This document shows positions 11,906-22,989 of a DNA stretch of 64,000 bases, in pieces. The stretch comes from Trichobilharzia szidati (Eukaryota > Platyhelminthes > Trematoda > Strigeidida > Schistosomatidae): contig OX235273.1 in the NCBI GenBank assembly GCA_944472155.2, positions 102,074,582 to 102,138,581 of the forward strand, given 5' to 3'. The notes under the pieces are model-generated. The model saw only the letters and a program-made list of their open reading frames with translations, ran no database searches and was not told where the DNA came from. The position numbers and the translations under genes were made by a program. The stretch's first letter is position 1, and every line of letters begins with the position of its first letter.

Positions 11906-11949
11906 ACCGACGCAATATCATGAAGAAAAAAGATCTGATTAAATGACGA

Positions 11950-13325
11950 TGTAGGGTTAAGGTTATTGGTATAAAATGTTTCGTTTTCTAGACAACGATA
12001 AGTCGTAATAATGAATTTCAGTCCTCCTTTATAACCAGACTGATTGTTTTCCTCCTATAATATAATACAGTATGAGTGTTTTCCTTCAGAAAAGAGTAAA
12101 ACGTCTTCGCCTTAGAGTTGAGTTTTAACTGAACTTCAATAGAAATTCACTTTTCATTAGTGTACCAGTCGATTTTCCGCTTTTATCCGTCAGTGTGACC
12201 CTACAAGGCACAGGTTCTTTTCAGTAGAGCGTGTGATTAGGTCTTTCATATGTTACACTAGAGAAAAAGTGTAAGATACTTGATGGCTAGTCCCTATGAG
12301 AAGGTCTGATTCAAAACGTTTCCCTTACGGGCAAACCTGACTTGATTTGTACAAAATTAGGCCTTTTGGATGGATAAATATACCACATCCACGTGCTTAT
12401 TGCAAATCTTAGTGATATTATCAGCTTACAGCATTATTCACCTGTTGTTCCTCGTTTGGAATAAAGTCAAGCTTGAGATAAAATTCATCTCTAAGTAAAC
12501 TGACTAGAATTGAGTAAGAATTTTAGAAATATCCAGCTGGAAAAAATTTGGGATAAATCTCCTTCTAATGAAGTTTGCCTGTCTATTCAGAGGACGACAA
12601 ATAAGTTAATTTAAACTACTACTTTATAATAATTGTTAGACAAAGGTAAGTGTTTTAACATGTATGACAAGGAATGCAGTAGCGATTTTGTTTGAATTTT
12701 GCAATTATTATTATTACTGTTTTGAATCATCTTTCAATTGATTTTATTGAATTTAAATACCCGACTATTGATATAAGGATAAAACTTGGTCATTGTGGTA
12801 AAGTATAACTCTTTTAGGGATAAAATTTTATTTTGATAAAATCACACAGTGCTGTTATACAGTAATATTTACTGATGACCACGTTTCGAGCACAAATTAT
12901 TGCTCCTCATAATCATATCAACGTATTCAAACAACTTTCTTGTTTTATTTATGCACATGAGTAAAAATTGGTTTAAACATTTGAATAAAATCAATATAAG
13001 ATAAAGTACATTCGGAAATAGTATTAGTATTATCAATAAAATACAATAAGATGGGAAATAAGGTGTTTTTACACTAAAAATAATTAACTTGACAGAATGT
13101 TATAATGTACGTGAACTGAAATGGAATTTTAAGATTATTTATTATCCTCCTCTGATTTGACTGGTGGTAATATCTTCTATATCTCTGGTATTTGCGTTGA
13201 GTCACTTCAGTTGCATGTGTTGAATGTGGACCCGATGAAACAAGACTCAGTAATCACTCTCTCTCCACCTACCTTTATTACCTTTTAGAATTTTGACTCT
13301 GTCTCACCCTATTGTGTGTTTGTGT
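11950..13325. other. AT-rich interval, nothing recognised
   Basis: No long frame. A short segment near 12837-12866 (GATAAAATCACACAGTG, then TGTTATACAG) recurs near 40652-40676, so a further low-copy repeat probably exists here. Confidence 0.4.
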
Positions 13326-13348
13326 ATTAATGAAAACAAAACACTTAG

Positions 13349-13393
13349 AACAGCGAAGAGTCTCTTTTCGGCGAATTCATTTTCTTAGCTGTA
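13349..13393 (-). ncRNA. Decayed hammerhead-like motif at PLE terminus
   Basis: The minus strand reads TACAGC, then a decayed core (TAAGAAA where CTGATGA is expected), ATGAATTCGCC (possible helix II), GAAAAGAGACTCTTC and GCTGTT. TACAGC with GCTGTT gives helix I, and AAGA with TCTT gives helix III. The core is lost, so it is inactive, but the helix geometry matches a type I hammerhead. Confidence 0.45.
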
Positions 13394-13806
13394 CAATCGC
13401 AGATATATATATATTATTTTATATGTATGTGTACATTACGTTTGTCAAACAAAAACACAATTGGTTATATTTATTTCAAATGAACAGGTGAAGATTGGTA
13501 ATTGGAGTTACGTTATACAAAATCAGTCAAGAAAATTAGACGTTAATGAAATTAGGGTAATAACAAAGGTCATGAGTTGTCACAAACAGTTCTTAAAAGA
13601 AGTTATGTAATAATATGAATAGTTTGATGATTGAGTTTTACTCAAGATGCACGTAGGAACAAGGTAGAGAATATGAAATTACGTAAGAGTTCTCAATGAA
13701 TACAAGAATTATAGGCAATTAAAGAACAAGCAAACAAACAAAATTAAGTCATCAAAAATCAAAAAGGTTGTTACCATGACAGTAAAAATAGTTGAGTAAT
13801 CCTCTT

Positions 13807-14270
13807 TTATATGCACAGCTGCGGCATTTCTATGTGAATGGTCAGAGCTTCAACGATACAAAGAAGACGAAACCGTATTGCCTTTGGTAGGTTATTCATG
13901 ACTTTGTGGATTACTTTGAAGGAGGAGTTTGTTGAAATGGAATGATCAGTGTTAACCAGCTGTTCACTTATCTCACTCTTTATTGCACCACTATTACCTT
14001 TCGCAACCATGATGGATAATGTTCTTGAATCCTCTTGGACAGGGCACGCGTTGAACGACCGATGTACCTGGCTTTACAGCAGCAGGTGAACTGATATATG
14101 CACATAGAAGTGGTCAGATGCTGGATCTTGTCCTTGAGGCTTCTGCAGATCAGTGGGCAACTGGAGAACAATATTCTTAGCGTTGCTGTAAAGAATGTTC
14201 TTCCCAGAGATGATGTGATCCTTCTCTTGAAAATATCGTTTGCTAAATCTCCCTTAAAATCCAAGTTCAT
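13807..14270 (-). pseudogene. PLE GIY-YIG endonuclease, single frameshift
   Basis: Two overlapping minus-strand frames (14270-13980 and 14010-13807) together give one domain. The first has LDFKGDLANDIFKRRI, DKIQHLTTSMCIYQFTC (the GIY-equivalent IYQF) and KARYIGRSTRALSKRIQEH (YIG and the conserved arginines). The second has WLRKGNSGAIKSEISEQL-type residues, FKVIHKVMNNLPKAIRFR and a closing helix EALTIHIEMPQLCI, then a stop. A single frameshift near 13990 separates them. In PLEs this nuclease cuts target DNA. This is the least damaged copy in the window, but the RT core is missing. Confidence 0.88.
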
Positions 14271-14509
14271 GTAGAGTTTCGTTTCTCAGAATTCTTGGTT
14301 TGATATTTTTGTCGATGAATCTTATTGGGTATCCAGTTTGGATGAAAATTTCTCTTAGAATATCTTATTCTGTTTCCAGAACGTCGGGACTACAGATGCG
14401 TTGGATGCAGGTGGCAAGTGATTTAATTAAATTCCGCTTTTGTTGATAGGATATGAATTGAAAGAGACTGTTCATCTAAATTAATTTCATATTTCCTGCT
14501 GATTGATGA

Positions 14510-14850
14510 TATTAGACTGAAATGTTTGGTGACATGTCTGCTTCTAGAATGGCGGCTTCAACGATATCTGAGGATTAACACGATGTTATTTGATGAATGG
14601 TGACTGGTAGTGGAATCCAAGATGCATATCTCATCCTTTTTGAGATTAGTCAGAAGGATGTATTTGCAATCCTCATCTTGATATTCGCACTGAAACTCGG
14701 ACTCAGCACAATTTGCTTCAAACACACAAATGGTCCGGTGGATGACACTTTGGTAATTAAAACGATGGGTGCTATGCTTGAGTACTGGTGGAAACACCAT
14801 CATTCACTGTGGATTGCAAATACAGCCACGTGATTAGTCTTGAAATGGAT
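14510..14850 (+). repeat. Dispersed repeat R7
   Basis: Shares AACGATATCTGAGG, GGTGACTGGTAGTGGAATCC and GAGTACTGGTGGAAACACCA with the copy at 1210-1410. Open frames on both strands (81 and 78 codons) overlap here and have no recognised domain. Confidence 0.45.
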
Positions 14851-14859
14851 GAAATAAGC

Positions 14860-16230
14860 ATCCGAGAGTCCACTATTAGTTACCATGTAACAGATAACAC
14901 GGAAGAGGCAGTACTTAGCAAAACGAGTTATACGGATGAGAAAACAAAATGGTTATGAATTCCTAAATGTAAAATATTATTTATTTATTTAAAGATAAAA
15001 TGGTGTTCTGTTCCTTTTTGTTAACAGCTGGAAAATGTTAGCTAAGGAAACAGAGATTATAATTGAAGAAGTTCTTTTTCCGATATCAATCCTCCTTAAT
15101 AATCAATAATATCTCTATTCTGGACAGTATTTATAAAATGTACAGAATTTTCAGAAGAGTTTATTGCATGAGATTTTCCCTTCGTATAGTATCTTCAAGT
15201 AAAATGTTAATTTCCAGCATGTCCGTGACACAATGGTCTCTGAGCTGAAACACAAACCACTCCATTATGATATATCTACTTTGTCTCCTTCAAGAAATCC
15301 ACGATATCTGGTTGAAAGCCAATTTTAAGATGTTCAGAAGTACATTTTGAGACCCAAGGACATAACTGAAGAACAGTTATCTTATGTATTGGAACACGTT
15401 GCCATCCACAATCAGGCATTTCCTCAAGTTTAGTCGTAACTTGCTAATCAGAAGCTTTTGAACATTTTAAATACACACAAGAGTAGATAATACCATTAGA
15501 GGTTTTATTGTTAATCGATTAAAACAAACCGAACGAAAGGAGATATATGCAATAGAGAGATGGAAGTTTTTGATAGCCCAAGTTTTAAGCAGACCACCAA
15601 TAGGTGGAATATGAAGAAGGATGGTTTCCAAACGCTGGTTAGCCTAGCTTCTAAAAATGTCAGATTACTTACTTACTATATTGTAAATCAATTTATTGTC
15701 TATTCACCTTTATCAACTTAGCTCAGACACATTTACAGATAAGCCTTTAATGCACAAATGGTCTTCAACCTTCTTTTCTACAATGAATGACTGAACGCCA
15801 AGACAACTTTTCTCAAGCTCAACAAATGCTAATCATTTGAAAACAACTTAGATTTTGAAGCACCAATACAAATATTTACATAATCTATTGAGTAATTTAT
15901 TTATTTATTCAAGTTGTTTTGACAAGGTAATTTTTGTTTTGTTTTAATCAAGACAGATGACTTTTCCTTTGAAAAAAAGATAGCTAAATACTGGAATATG
16001 GATTCTTCAAATTTGGAGAAGCTACAACTCGTGGTAAAGCATAGTGTATGAATGATTGACTAACTGGTTTCAGCGCAGAACTCTGCACTGAGTTGCGGTA
16101 GTTCAAGCTGCCCCACTGACAAAATGGGTGACAAAAGAGAGAGAAAAGGAGATTTAAAGGGATGACAATAAGCAAAAAGTATAAGCAACATAATTTCAAA
16201 GATGATGTAAGTAGACAATTATTTAGTGAA
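14860..16230. other. AT-rich interval, nothing recognised
   Basis: Holds short TTTA arrays near 14978-14993 and 15895-15910. The frames 15984-16361 (minus, 125 codons) and 16162-16365 (plus) overlap the start of a SINE and look incidental. Confidence 0.4.
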
Positions 16231-16235
16231 TCACT

Positions 16236-16510
16236 GGATGACCCATGTTTGAATCTCAGAAGGGACATGAATTCCTTCAAGGCTACAGATACGCCTTGCT
16301 CACAAGTGCCAACTAGCACAAAACCTAGGTCCAAGACTTCAAGCCGATTGCCTTCAACCATCTAATATCAACAACCCAAATAATACATGATAGCTAGCCA
16401 CCTAGCAAAGTGGCCACAATGCAAACTTAATTCTGAAAGAATTTAGTCTGGACAGGTCACAGGACTAGATACACTACACTAATTAGTGACTAGTGTGCAC
16501 TCAAAGTATA
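16236..16510 (+). mobile_element. Smα-type SINE monomer, 5'-truncated
   Basis: It begins within the tRNA-like head (GTTTGAATCTCAGAAGGGAC holds the box B remnant), continues through a mutated hammerhead (16293-16336), CCATCTAATATCAACAACCC and the body GCCACCTAGCAAAGTGGCC, and ends in ATTAGTGACTAGTGTGCACT. The Smα family is a tandem SINE-like repeat of about 0.34 kb known from schistosomes. Confidence 0.85.
16293..16336 (+). ncRNA. Mutated Smα hammerhead ribozyme
   Basis: The expected core CTGATGAG is CTCACAAG, and GAAA is mutated to AAAA. Helix II (GTGC/GCAC) and the CCTAGG helix III remain. Loss of core bases G5, G8 and G12 should abolish self-cleavage. Confidence 0.8.
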
Positions 16511-16514
16511 GTGA

Positions 16515-16900
16515 TATTGTTTTATTTTACGATGTGATTTTGTTCGAATGAATCAAGTTCACTGCGGATCTTGGACTGTACGCGGGAAATGTTGGGGTGT
16601 GACTCTTGTGGACGGAGTTTTTAATTCTATCTGTTGGAAGCATTCTACTTGATTCTAAGGTACGCGTTAAAGTGGAATTGTAGTTAAATAATTTTGATCT
16701 ACAGTACCTATTTTATACTTAGAAATTTCTGACGACTCTATGGCTGCCTAACAGCACGACTGAGGTAGTTTTGAGTTTTTGATTTTATTACTGTTGAATA
16801 GAACCACATGGATCTGTTGACGAATAATCGTCGTTTTGCCGTCTTTGAATCATTTTGTTACTGTGCATGTCTCAAAAATTGTTCTCACAGCTATGTTGTA
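16515..16900 (+). repeat. Dispersed repeat R6
   Basis: GTGATTTTGTTCGAATGAAT, TGACTCTTGTGGACGGAGTT, GATTCTAAGGTA and CGTTTTGCCGTCTTTGAATC recur in the same order at 49745-50060. Reverse fragments of it (TTCATTCAAACAAAATCACA) appear near 54778, and similarly near 53252. Class unknown. Confidence 0.55.
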
Positions 16901-17069
16901 GGACATAAAGATTGGTTTCCTGTGTTTAAACCACAACGACTCAGTTTTGGCGGTAACACAATATGGCCCTTTTTTTAATAATATCATTCGAGGAATCCAG
17001 TTATTGGTTCTTAATGTCCAAAGTTCGTAAAATTCACCTCCATTAGTTATTCTAACTAATAGATTATGA

Positions 17070-17570
17070 CTCAGTCGATTGGTGTGTCAACACTTCACAC
17101 TGTTTAACTGCCAAATTCAACTTCATTTAACACTGTTGATGGAGAAATGAAGTGGTTTGGAGCAGTGAACACACGTCTCAGCCACCTAAACTGATATGTA
17201 TCTACAATATTTTTCGCTGACTTACCACTGTCTAATCTTATTATTTCTCATTTTTTTTCGCTGAATATTTAGACAAAAACTACCGTGCCTCAGTAGTGAT
17301 AGTCTCTCATGAACTCTACTTCCACAGGTCCTAGCGGAAAGGTATAAACAAGGACAAATTTTTTCCACACACCTGCCCATATAAGGAATCATTTATCTGT
17401 TCTTTTCTTGCGTAATCAAATTAGTAGAGTCATTCGCATATATTTACCTGTCAATTTCTTTAGAAGTGTTATCGAGTAAATTTGTATGGAAATTATAAGA
17501 GGTTATTCGATTACCTTTTACTAACTAGTTAACAGACTGCTTTCTTCAAGAATAGTTTTCTAGAGACTTG
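17070..17570. other. Nothing recognised
   Basis: AT-rich sequence between repeat R6 and an RTE fragment; no coding signature. Confidence 0.4.
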
Positions 17571-17574
17571 ATTG

Positions 17575-18570
17575 ATTCGATCATGAACTGAACTCACTTA
17601 AGGAAAAATTGGAAACTAGAAAAAATGGGACAGCTCTTCAATCAATCCTTTGGAGTGAAGATAGAAGTAAGAAAAGGTTGTCTACTATCATCGATGGTAC
17701 TCCTGATTGCTGTGGACTATATTATGCAATAGATTGTGTAGAGCGGGAAGACAGATATGCATTGGAATGATAAAAAGGCTCTAGGATATCTGGGTTTCAT
17801 GGAAAACATATGACTAATGTCACAAACCTTGGGGATATACAAGTGAGAACCAGGAAGTTGGAGGAAGAGGCAGGCAGTGGGGACATGATTTCACATGATC
17901 ACAGAGATGAAAAGAGGTTATGAAGATAAGTAAACACTAACAACGAGCATGAATCGCCATTTGTGGGATATATCTAAGGGAAGTCACATCTAACACTTGC
18001 CCAAGCAGTATAGTTTCAACTACAGGCAGGTGACACGAATGAGGATATCGAAGCCAGGCAAGATAGGGTGAAAGCATCAGAGGCTCAGAAATCAATGTGA
18101 AAATGTATTGCGGACAGATTCGCGTTTTTGACACTAATCTGAAATCAATCAGTGCTGCAATATGGTTCAGGGACTTGAAGTGTCATAAAAGACGTTTGGA
18201 ACAAGCATCAGGCTTTTGTGATCGATCGCTTTTTCTTTGCACCGAAGAGAAGATGGTGAGAAAGGATTGGTAGCAGAAACAAACCAACCAAGAGCTCATA
18301 GACAGAAAAATGCAGATGGATCGAATGCACGCTTGGGTGACAGTTGAGTAACATCACACATCAGGTACGTTGTCTTGCTGAACCTTAATGGGTAGCGACA
18401 AGTTAGGCGCGAGTTCGACGGTGACATAGTGGAGATCGTGTGAAGAAGAGATAAAAGCTTATCAGCTATAGTGGAGCTATCTAAAAATGACTGCAGAAAA
18501 CAGGATGAAATGAAGATATGCTGTTGAATCTACATTCCCCACTTGGAACCTAAGGGTATAGTAATATTGC
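17575..18570 (+). mobile_element. RTE retrotransposon, 5'-truncated
   Basis: The frame starting near 17640 gives FGVKIEVRKGCLLSSMVLL and AVDYIM, the RTE palm motif VRQGC(L/P)LSP followed by the VDWIM-type segment. Downstream, ADD-region remnants, FNYRQVTRMRISK and the 3' end (TTGGAACCTAAGGGTATAGT, then AATATT) follow the order of the element at 3955-7045. Stops occur throughout. Confidence 0.8.
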
Positions 18571-18689
18571 TGCTTCATCCTAGTCTGGAACTCTGCATCA
18601 GTACTAACCCATCTTGGTAGAATCGGATTACGAGTCGTGCCTCTTGATTAATCACCCACTGGACCAAAGTGCAGTGGTTCACTAATAAT

Positions 18690-19325
18690 AACTTCTGTGA
18701 GTTTACCCGACCGATAGCTGCTACCTTGACATGGTGGTCGGGCTAGCACATTGCAGTGACTCAACAAGATACACTGGCCGAAACTATTGTTCCTGCAGGT
18801 CCTACCATGCCAGGTTGGTTGTTAGGATAGCGATTAGACTAAAAGCAGTTGCGGGTTTAGTGTAAGAATTGTTTTACGCTATGCTGGGGGTCTGTGGGCG
18901 AAGTCGTACTGCTGGGGAACAGGAATGTAACAACAGTGAAGTGTTTACCTAAGGTGACCAGCATGCCAACTATGCTGTCTCTCCACTCTGGAGAGAGGGG
19001 GTTAGAAAAGATCGACCCCAGCTAGTGTACATCCCAACTTACCCTACAGTGGTCCGTAACCGATGCTAAGCTTACTAATACAGAACCATTCCAAGAAACC
19101 AGCTCATATAGGCCATGTGTGACCTGCCTTAAGTAGTTGTCCTCTGGGCTCTGCATTCACGCGCTACTAACCCTCTTTCTGTTTCAGGTACTCGAAGATT
19201 CAACCAACTGCCACGGTGTGGACAGCCGGGAATTAACAACAGCATGCACACTTCTAAGAGCACACAAAGCCTCCCCGAGCATCATTCTTTTTTACCCATA
19301 TCACCTTCATTATCTGTTAGTCTAC
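18690..19325 (+). mobile_element. Probable retrotransposon 5' region, GC-richer block
   Basis: It is GC-richer than its surroundings, with CTACCTTGACATGGTGGTCG, ACTCTGGAGAGAGGGGGTTA, ATTCCAAGAAACCAGCTCAT and GACAGCCGGGAATTAACAAC. It ends at an AT dinucleotide array. The look is that of a trematode non-LTR 5' untranslated region, not a gene; no domain is visible in the 111-codon frame at 19137-19472. It may be the 5' part of an RTE subfamily different from that at 3955. The class call is inferred, not shown. Confidence 0.4.
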
Positions 19326-19345
19326 GATATATATATATATATATT
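19326..19345. repeat. AT dinucleotide microsatellite
   Basis: About nine AT units directly after the GC-richer block. Confidence 0.85.
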
Positions 19346-20335
19346 AAACACTATTCCGAACAATAATTATCATGAACATTGGAAACTTCTCGGCATAACA
19401 CATTCAGATGAAAGAGAGATGAAAATACCCAGTTACCAGGGCAAAGAAAGACTAATAACTGTTTCATTCTGAACGCACAAATCAGGTTTCAGGTGCTTGA
19501 TGGAAATGTCTTCAGTAGATATATTTAATAATGACTTTGGCCTGTAAGCAGCTGATGAGAAGGCGACGAAATAGAAGATCCTATCACTTTATCCGGCAAA
19601 AACTGTAGTTCTTGCTTTGAATACTTTTCATTCGATAAATTAGTCTGTTTTTGAGACTGAAAAATCTTTTTTAGTGACTTTTATTTACAATGACTGAAAT
19701 GCTTTGTGTGACAATGAGTACCCTTCTGAAAGTGGCTTTTTCACCTAAGTATACTTCAAAATTTAGTTCATAACAATATTTAAATTCAAGTGTTGACTGC
19801 ATAAAATGTTACATCTTATAATAAACAGTAATCAAATCAGAGTGAATTATCAAAGATAATTTCTTCAAGAGACATAAAACTTGTAAACTGTTTATCACAC
19901 ACTTTATCTCGATGTTGCGTATACAGGATTAAGCGACTCAGACGATTTTAGCTAACGCATAGTCAAGAAAAACAACAACTTAAACAAATGCGGAAATGTT
20001 TAGGGAAGTGGTTTTTATATAACAAGTTGATGAATTAAACATGTCTTAAATGATTACAACTGATAGTCACTGAGTGTATAGTTAGGAAAAAGTCGGATAA
20101 ATATCCGTTTCGCCTGTATAAGCTCTGTAAATTTGGGATTTTACAATTCCTGTAGAATTAGACTTTTATTTCAGATAGATTCTTGATAACAAATATAACA
20201 GTGAAATGATAAAACTCCCTAAATAAATAATAAAGTCTACCGTTTCAACCCAATACATGCCAGGTTCGGGTCTGATTGAGAACACTGCTACCCTCTAAGA
20301 GAGAAGGTATATCTAGGTGGTAAGCCTGAATACGA
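19346..20335. other. AT-rich interval, nothing recognised
   Basis: No element signature. At 19549 a CTGATGAG followed by GACGAAA occurs but does not fold as a hammerhead (see rejected items). Confidence 0.4.
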
Positions 20336-20339
20336 CTAA

Positions 20340-20730
20340 GGCATGCGTCGTAAGGCTTCAACAGCATATCTTAACTTCATCTTGTTCTCTTCAGTCTTAA
20401 GTAGCTGGCGCAAAATTCACTTATTACACAACATTTCATTCTCACATTATCCCTTGCATGTCACCTTCTTAACCACGCCTAACTCTTCTTCTCACATTCG
20501 TGTTCCAATTAATGGCCTCTCTGGTGTGTGATTTCACTCAGCGGTTACCTGAGCGTGTGTCAGATCCACTTCTGTTTCTTTTGGAATATTTGCTGGGAGA
20601 AAGAATCTCAGCTGGCCGACTGTAAGAGTTCCTTGTGCCGTATTCTTCCTAGCTATCCGAACGAACTTCAGTTTGGAGGGAAGACGATTGTTTATGAAAG
20701 TCTGTAGAATCGTCTTGGAAATATTGTCGA
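20340..20730 (-). mobile_element. RTE retrotransposon 3' fragment
   Basis: The plus strand shows the complement of the RTE 3' part: GTAAGGCTTCAACAGCATAT aligns with GGGGCTTCAGCAACACAACT near 7790, followed by the same spacing to CCTGAGCGTGTGTCAGATCC and a TTTATGAAAGTCTGTAGA end that matches TTGATGAAAGTCTGCAAC near 8132. The very 3' tail is missing or diverged. Confidence 0.6.
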
Positions 20731-20734
20731 AATT

Positions 20735-21092
20735 TATCTTGTAATCGCGTAAATTACTGCCTTTACATATCCCTCTTTACAGTTCTAGTGGTAACAGTAA
20801 TTTTATGTTATATTTTATTGCATCATTTCGGCTTCAGCATCTTCTTTCAATCAAGTTACTCAGAATCAATGACGGTCACTTTGCGAAGGCCTATTTAATG
20901 AATGTGACAGAGTGTCCGTATAAATTGCTGAGTGTTGTGTACAACTACTTACCTTACATGGGATTATTTTTCTGTCTAAATAAAGCTATGACTAAAGGCA
21001 CAGGACCCCTTTTAACCAGTCGACTGATGATTCATGGAGGTAATAAAAATAGGTGCAGTGTAACATTAATTGGGCGTCAAATGAACAAATAA
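20735..21092. other. Nothing recognised
   Basis: A 95-codon plus frame (20805-21092) has no recognisable domain and AT-biased composition like its surroundings. It is not called as a gene. Confidence 0.35.
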
Positions 21093-21251
21093 AGTTGTAG
21101 AATATTTTTGAGTGTACAGTGAATGTATACTAGTGTCTAGTCCTATCTTTCGTGCAGTCACGCTTGCAATGCAGCCACCATGCTAGGTAGCTCACCATCA
21201 CAGTGCACTGTGAATTATTGGTATTAGATGGTTAGAGGAAATCGGCAGGCA

Positions 21252-21296
21252 GCCTTGGACATAGGTTTTGTGCTAGTCGGCACTTGTCAGCAAGGC
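21252..21296 (-). ncRNA. Mutated Smα hammerhead ribozyme
   Basis: The core reads CTGACAAG (G8 to A) and GAAA is AAAA (G12 to A). Helix I GCCTTG/CAAGGC is intact. Expected inactive. Confidence 0.8.
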
Positions 21297-21477
21297 GTAT
21301 CTTCAACCCCGAAGAAACTCATATCCCTCATGGTGGCCACACTGCAAACTTGACTAATAGAATTCAGTCTGCACCAAAGATATGACGAGAGATACACACA
21401 CATTACACTAGTTACTGACTAGTGTTCGATCGGAAATATCCAATACATTGCAGCAGGAGGTAAACCACGAGCCTGAA

Positions 21478-21545
21478 TAGCTCAGTGGTAACGTCTCTGA
21501 CTGCAGTACGCACCGGGTGACGCGGGTTTGAATCTCAGAAGGGAC
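21478..21545 (+). promoter_or_regulatory. Internal pol III promoter of Smα
   Basis: TAGCTCAGTGGTAACGTC gives a box A (RRYNNARYGG-type) and GGGTTTGAATCTC gives a box B, as in a tRNA gene. They lie at the start of the SINE unit that follows the tandem junction. Confidence 0.6.
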
Positions 21546-21571
21546 ATGAGTTCCTTCGAGATTGCAGTTAC

Positions 21572-21618
21572 ACCTTGATGATGAGTGCCAACTAGCACAA
21601 AACCTATGTCCAAGGCTG
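21572..21618 (+). ncRNA. Mutated Smα hammerhead ribozyme
   Basis: Reads ATGATGAG where CTGATGAG is expected (C3 to A) and AAAA for GAAA (G12 to A). Helix II and most of helix I remain. Expected inactive. Confidence 0.8.
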
Positions 21619-21664
21619 CCTGCCGATTGCCTCTAACCATCTAATGCAGTTGTAGAATATCAGG

Positions 21665-22785
21665 CTATTGTCATCCATTAAGCTCATATGTCATGTTAAT
21701 AAGTGTATTTTGTCTAGGCAAAACGAGAGAATCTTATAGATGACAATGTGAATGTGCTTTTAGATACAAATACTGGTCTTGTATTTTCCTTATTTCCTTC
21801 TGATTTCTTATGTATCTATCGGCCTATTTAAACCACTGTACTGCTTAAATTTACATCCAGTATAATGCATTTAATTTTCTCCGTCTCTTATTGTTTTAAT
21901 CCTCCAAATATCTCCCTGGATTACAACATGGACTCGCGCATATTTTTAACTAGCCTTAAAATTATCAGTGTACCCTACAGGAAAAAAATGTAGGAAAATA
22001 TCTTAGAGAAGTGACTCTAGTTTTAGAAAGAATGACGTTGTGTCATATACTATACTACTTACTGATGAATATTTATTTTGAGATTGTATACAGGGAATAA
22101 ATATTTTGCAAAGAATTACTTTGTGAATTTTGTCTTGCGTTTTAACAGCTTTCAAAACAAAGCCGACATTATAATTGTTGTTATTATTGTCATTATTAAG
22201 TATTCAAATAAAGTCTGGAAGATAGTTTTATCTGACAAATGCTGTCTGTGTCCCTTGAAATACATATTTAAAAATTTAAAGTTTCGTTCTTCAATGTGCA
22301 ACCATCTGTATAGATAATTAAGGAAGTTATTGGCATTTCCTTTTAATAATTTAGAAAATAATGACGTGAAGTCTAGACATCTGTCGAAGTACACCCTTTT
22401 TTCTTTATAGACCTAAAGTATAAAACACCATAGTCAACTGCCTTTGTTTTTTGTTGCAACACGCACGTGGAACGTGTAATGTTATCAGGATATAATGAAA
22501 TTTCGTAGGCGCCGTATGTTACTACTCACTATCTACGATAATGGGTGATTGGTGCTTTCATCATTATTTCTCCTCTTTTAATCTACGTACGCATTTCATT
22601 TCAAGAGTTAAAGTGAAGCTGAATAAATACAAAGATAACTAAATGACAAGCTAATTTGGATCATTCAGTTGAACTGATCGCTTCAGAATTTCATTTAAAT
22701 CTGAAAATTTTACAATTTCCAAATTCCAGAAGGATTCATTAGAAGATTTGAGAGATAATCGTGTGTGTCAAGCTTTCTTTTATTC
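21665..22785. other. AT-rich interval, nothing recognised
   Basis: The 79- and 80-codon frames at 22078-22317 (plus) and 22152-22394 (minus) overlap antisense and are rich in I, N and K from AT-rich DNA. No element signature is seen. Confidence 0.4.
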
Positions 22786-22789
22786 CCTA

Positions 22790-22985
22790 ACGTTCCCAGT
22801 GGAAAATAGGGCTTCGAGCTAGGGGCTTCGGTGTTTTAAGTTTTACGAGATGGGGTTGCTAGTCTCATGCCCAACCTTCCCTCTTTACCAGTCTTATTAT
22901 TGGCTTAACGAAGTAAGGCAGTGAGTCGGTCGGGGGTCAAGCTCCGGACCACATGCATGGTTGGCAAGCGTTCTCCCGCTGGGCA
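22790..22985 (-). repeat. Repeat R3 with RTE-like 3' end
   Basis: On the minus strand: AACCATGCATGTGGTCCGGA, TTGACCCCCGACCGACTC, AATAAGACTGGTAAAGAGGG, ACTAGCAACCCCATCT, then GAAGCCCTATTTTCCACTGG. The last part resembles the terminus of RTE elements (GAAGCCCTGTGTTCCTCTAG in the 3955-7045 copy). This suggests a SINE that shares its 3' end with an RTE partner. Confidence 0.6.
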
Positions 22986-22989
22986 CGTG

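Larger units (their letters stand above)
13330..14480 (-). mobile_element. Penelope-like element, 3' half (lineage A), best preserved
   Basis: On the minus strand, from about 14480, it encodes the RT C-terminus (SLATCIQRICSPDVLE-type residues), LDFKGDLANDIFKRRI, the GIY-YIG endonuclease and the C-terminal helix. A roughly 430-nt tail then ends in a hammerhead-like motif at 13393-13349. The layout equals the copies at 26.2-27.1 and 44.8-46 kb. It is 5'-truncated, as most PLE copies are. Confidence 0.85.
21093..21661 (-). mobile_element. Head-to-head inverted Smα composite with 13-bp target duplication
   Basis: The direct repeat AGTTGTAGAATAT lies at 21093-21105 and 21649-21661. Between them, 21106-21330 is an Smα 3' part on the minus strand, ending in ACACTCAAAAA next to the left duplication. 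21331-21648 is on the plus strand: the tail of one unit, a tandem junction, then the tRNA-like head (GCCTGAATAGCTCAGTGGTA) and hammerhead region of the next unit, stopping at CCATCTAAT. A single insertion with inversion of its 5' part explains this; see findings. Confidence 0.85.

Noticed and set aside
19549..19590. CTGATGAG followed by GACGAAA, hammerhead-like
   Set aside because: A helix III (ATAG/CTAT) can be drawn, but helix II does not pair and helix I on both sides of the core is mismatched. It is not linked to Smα or a PLE tail.
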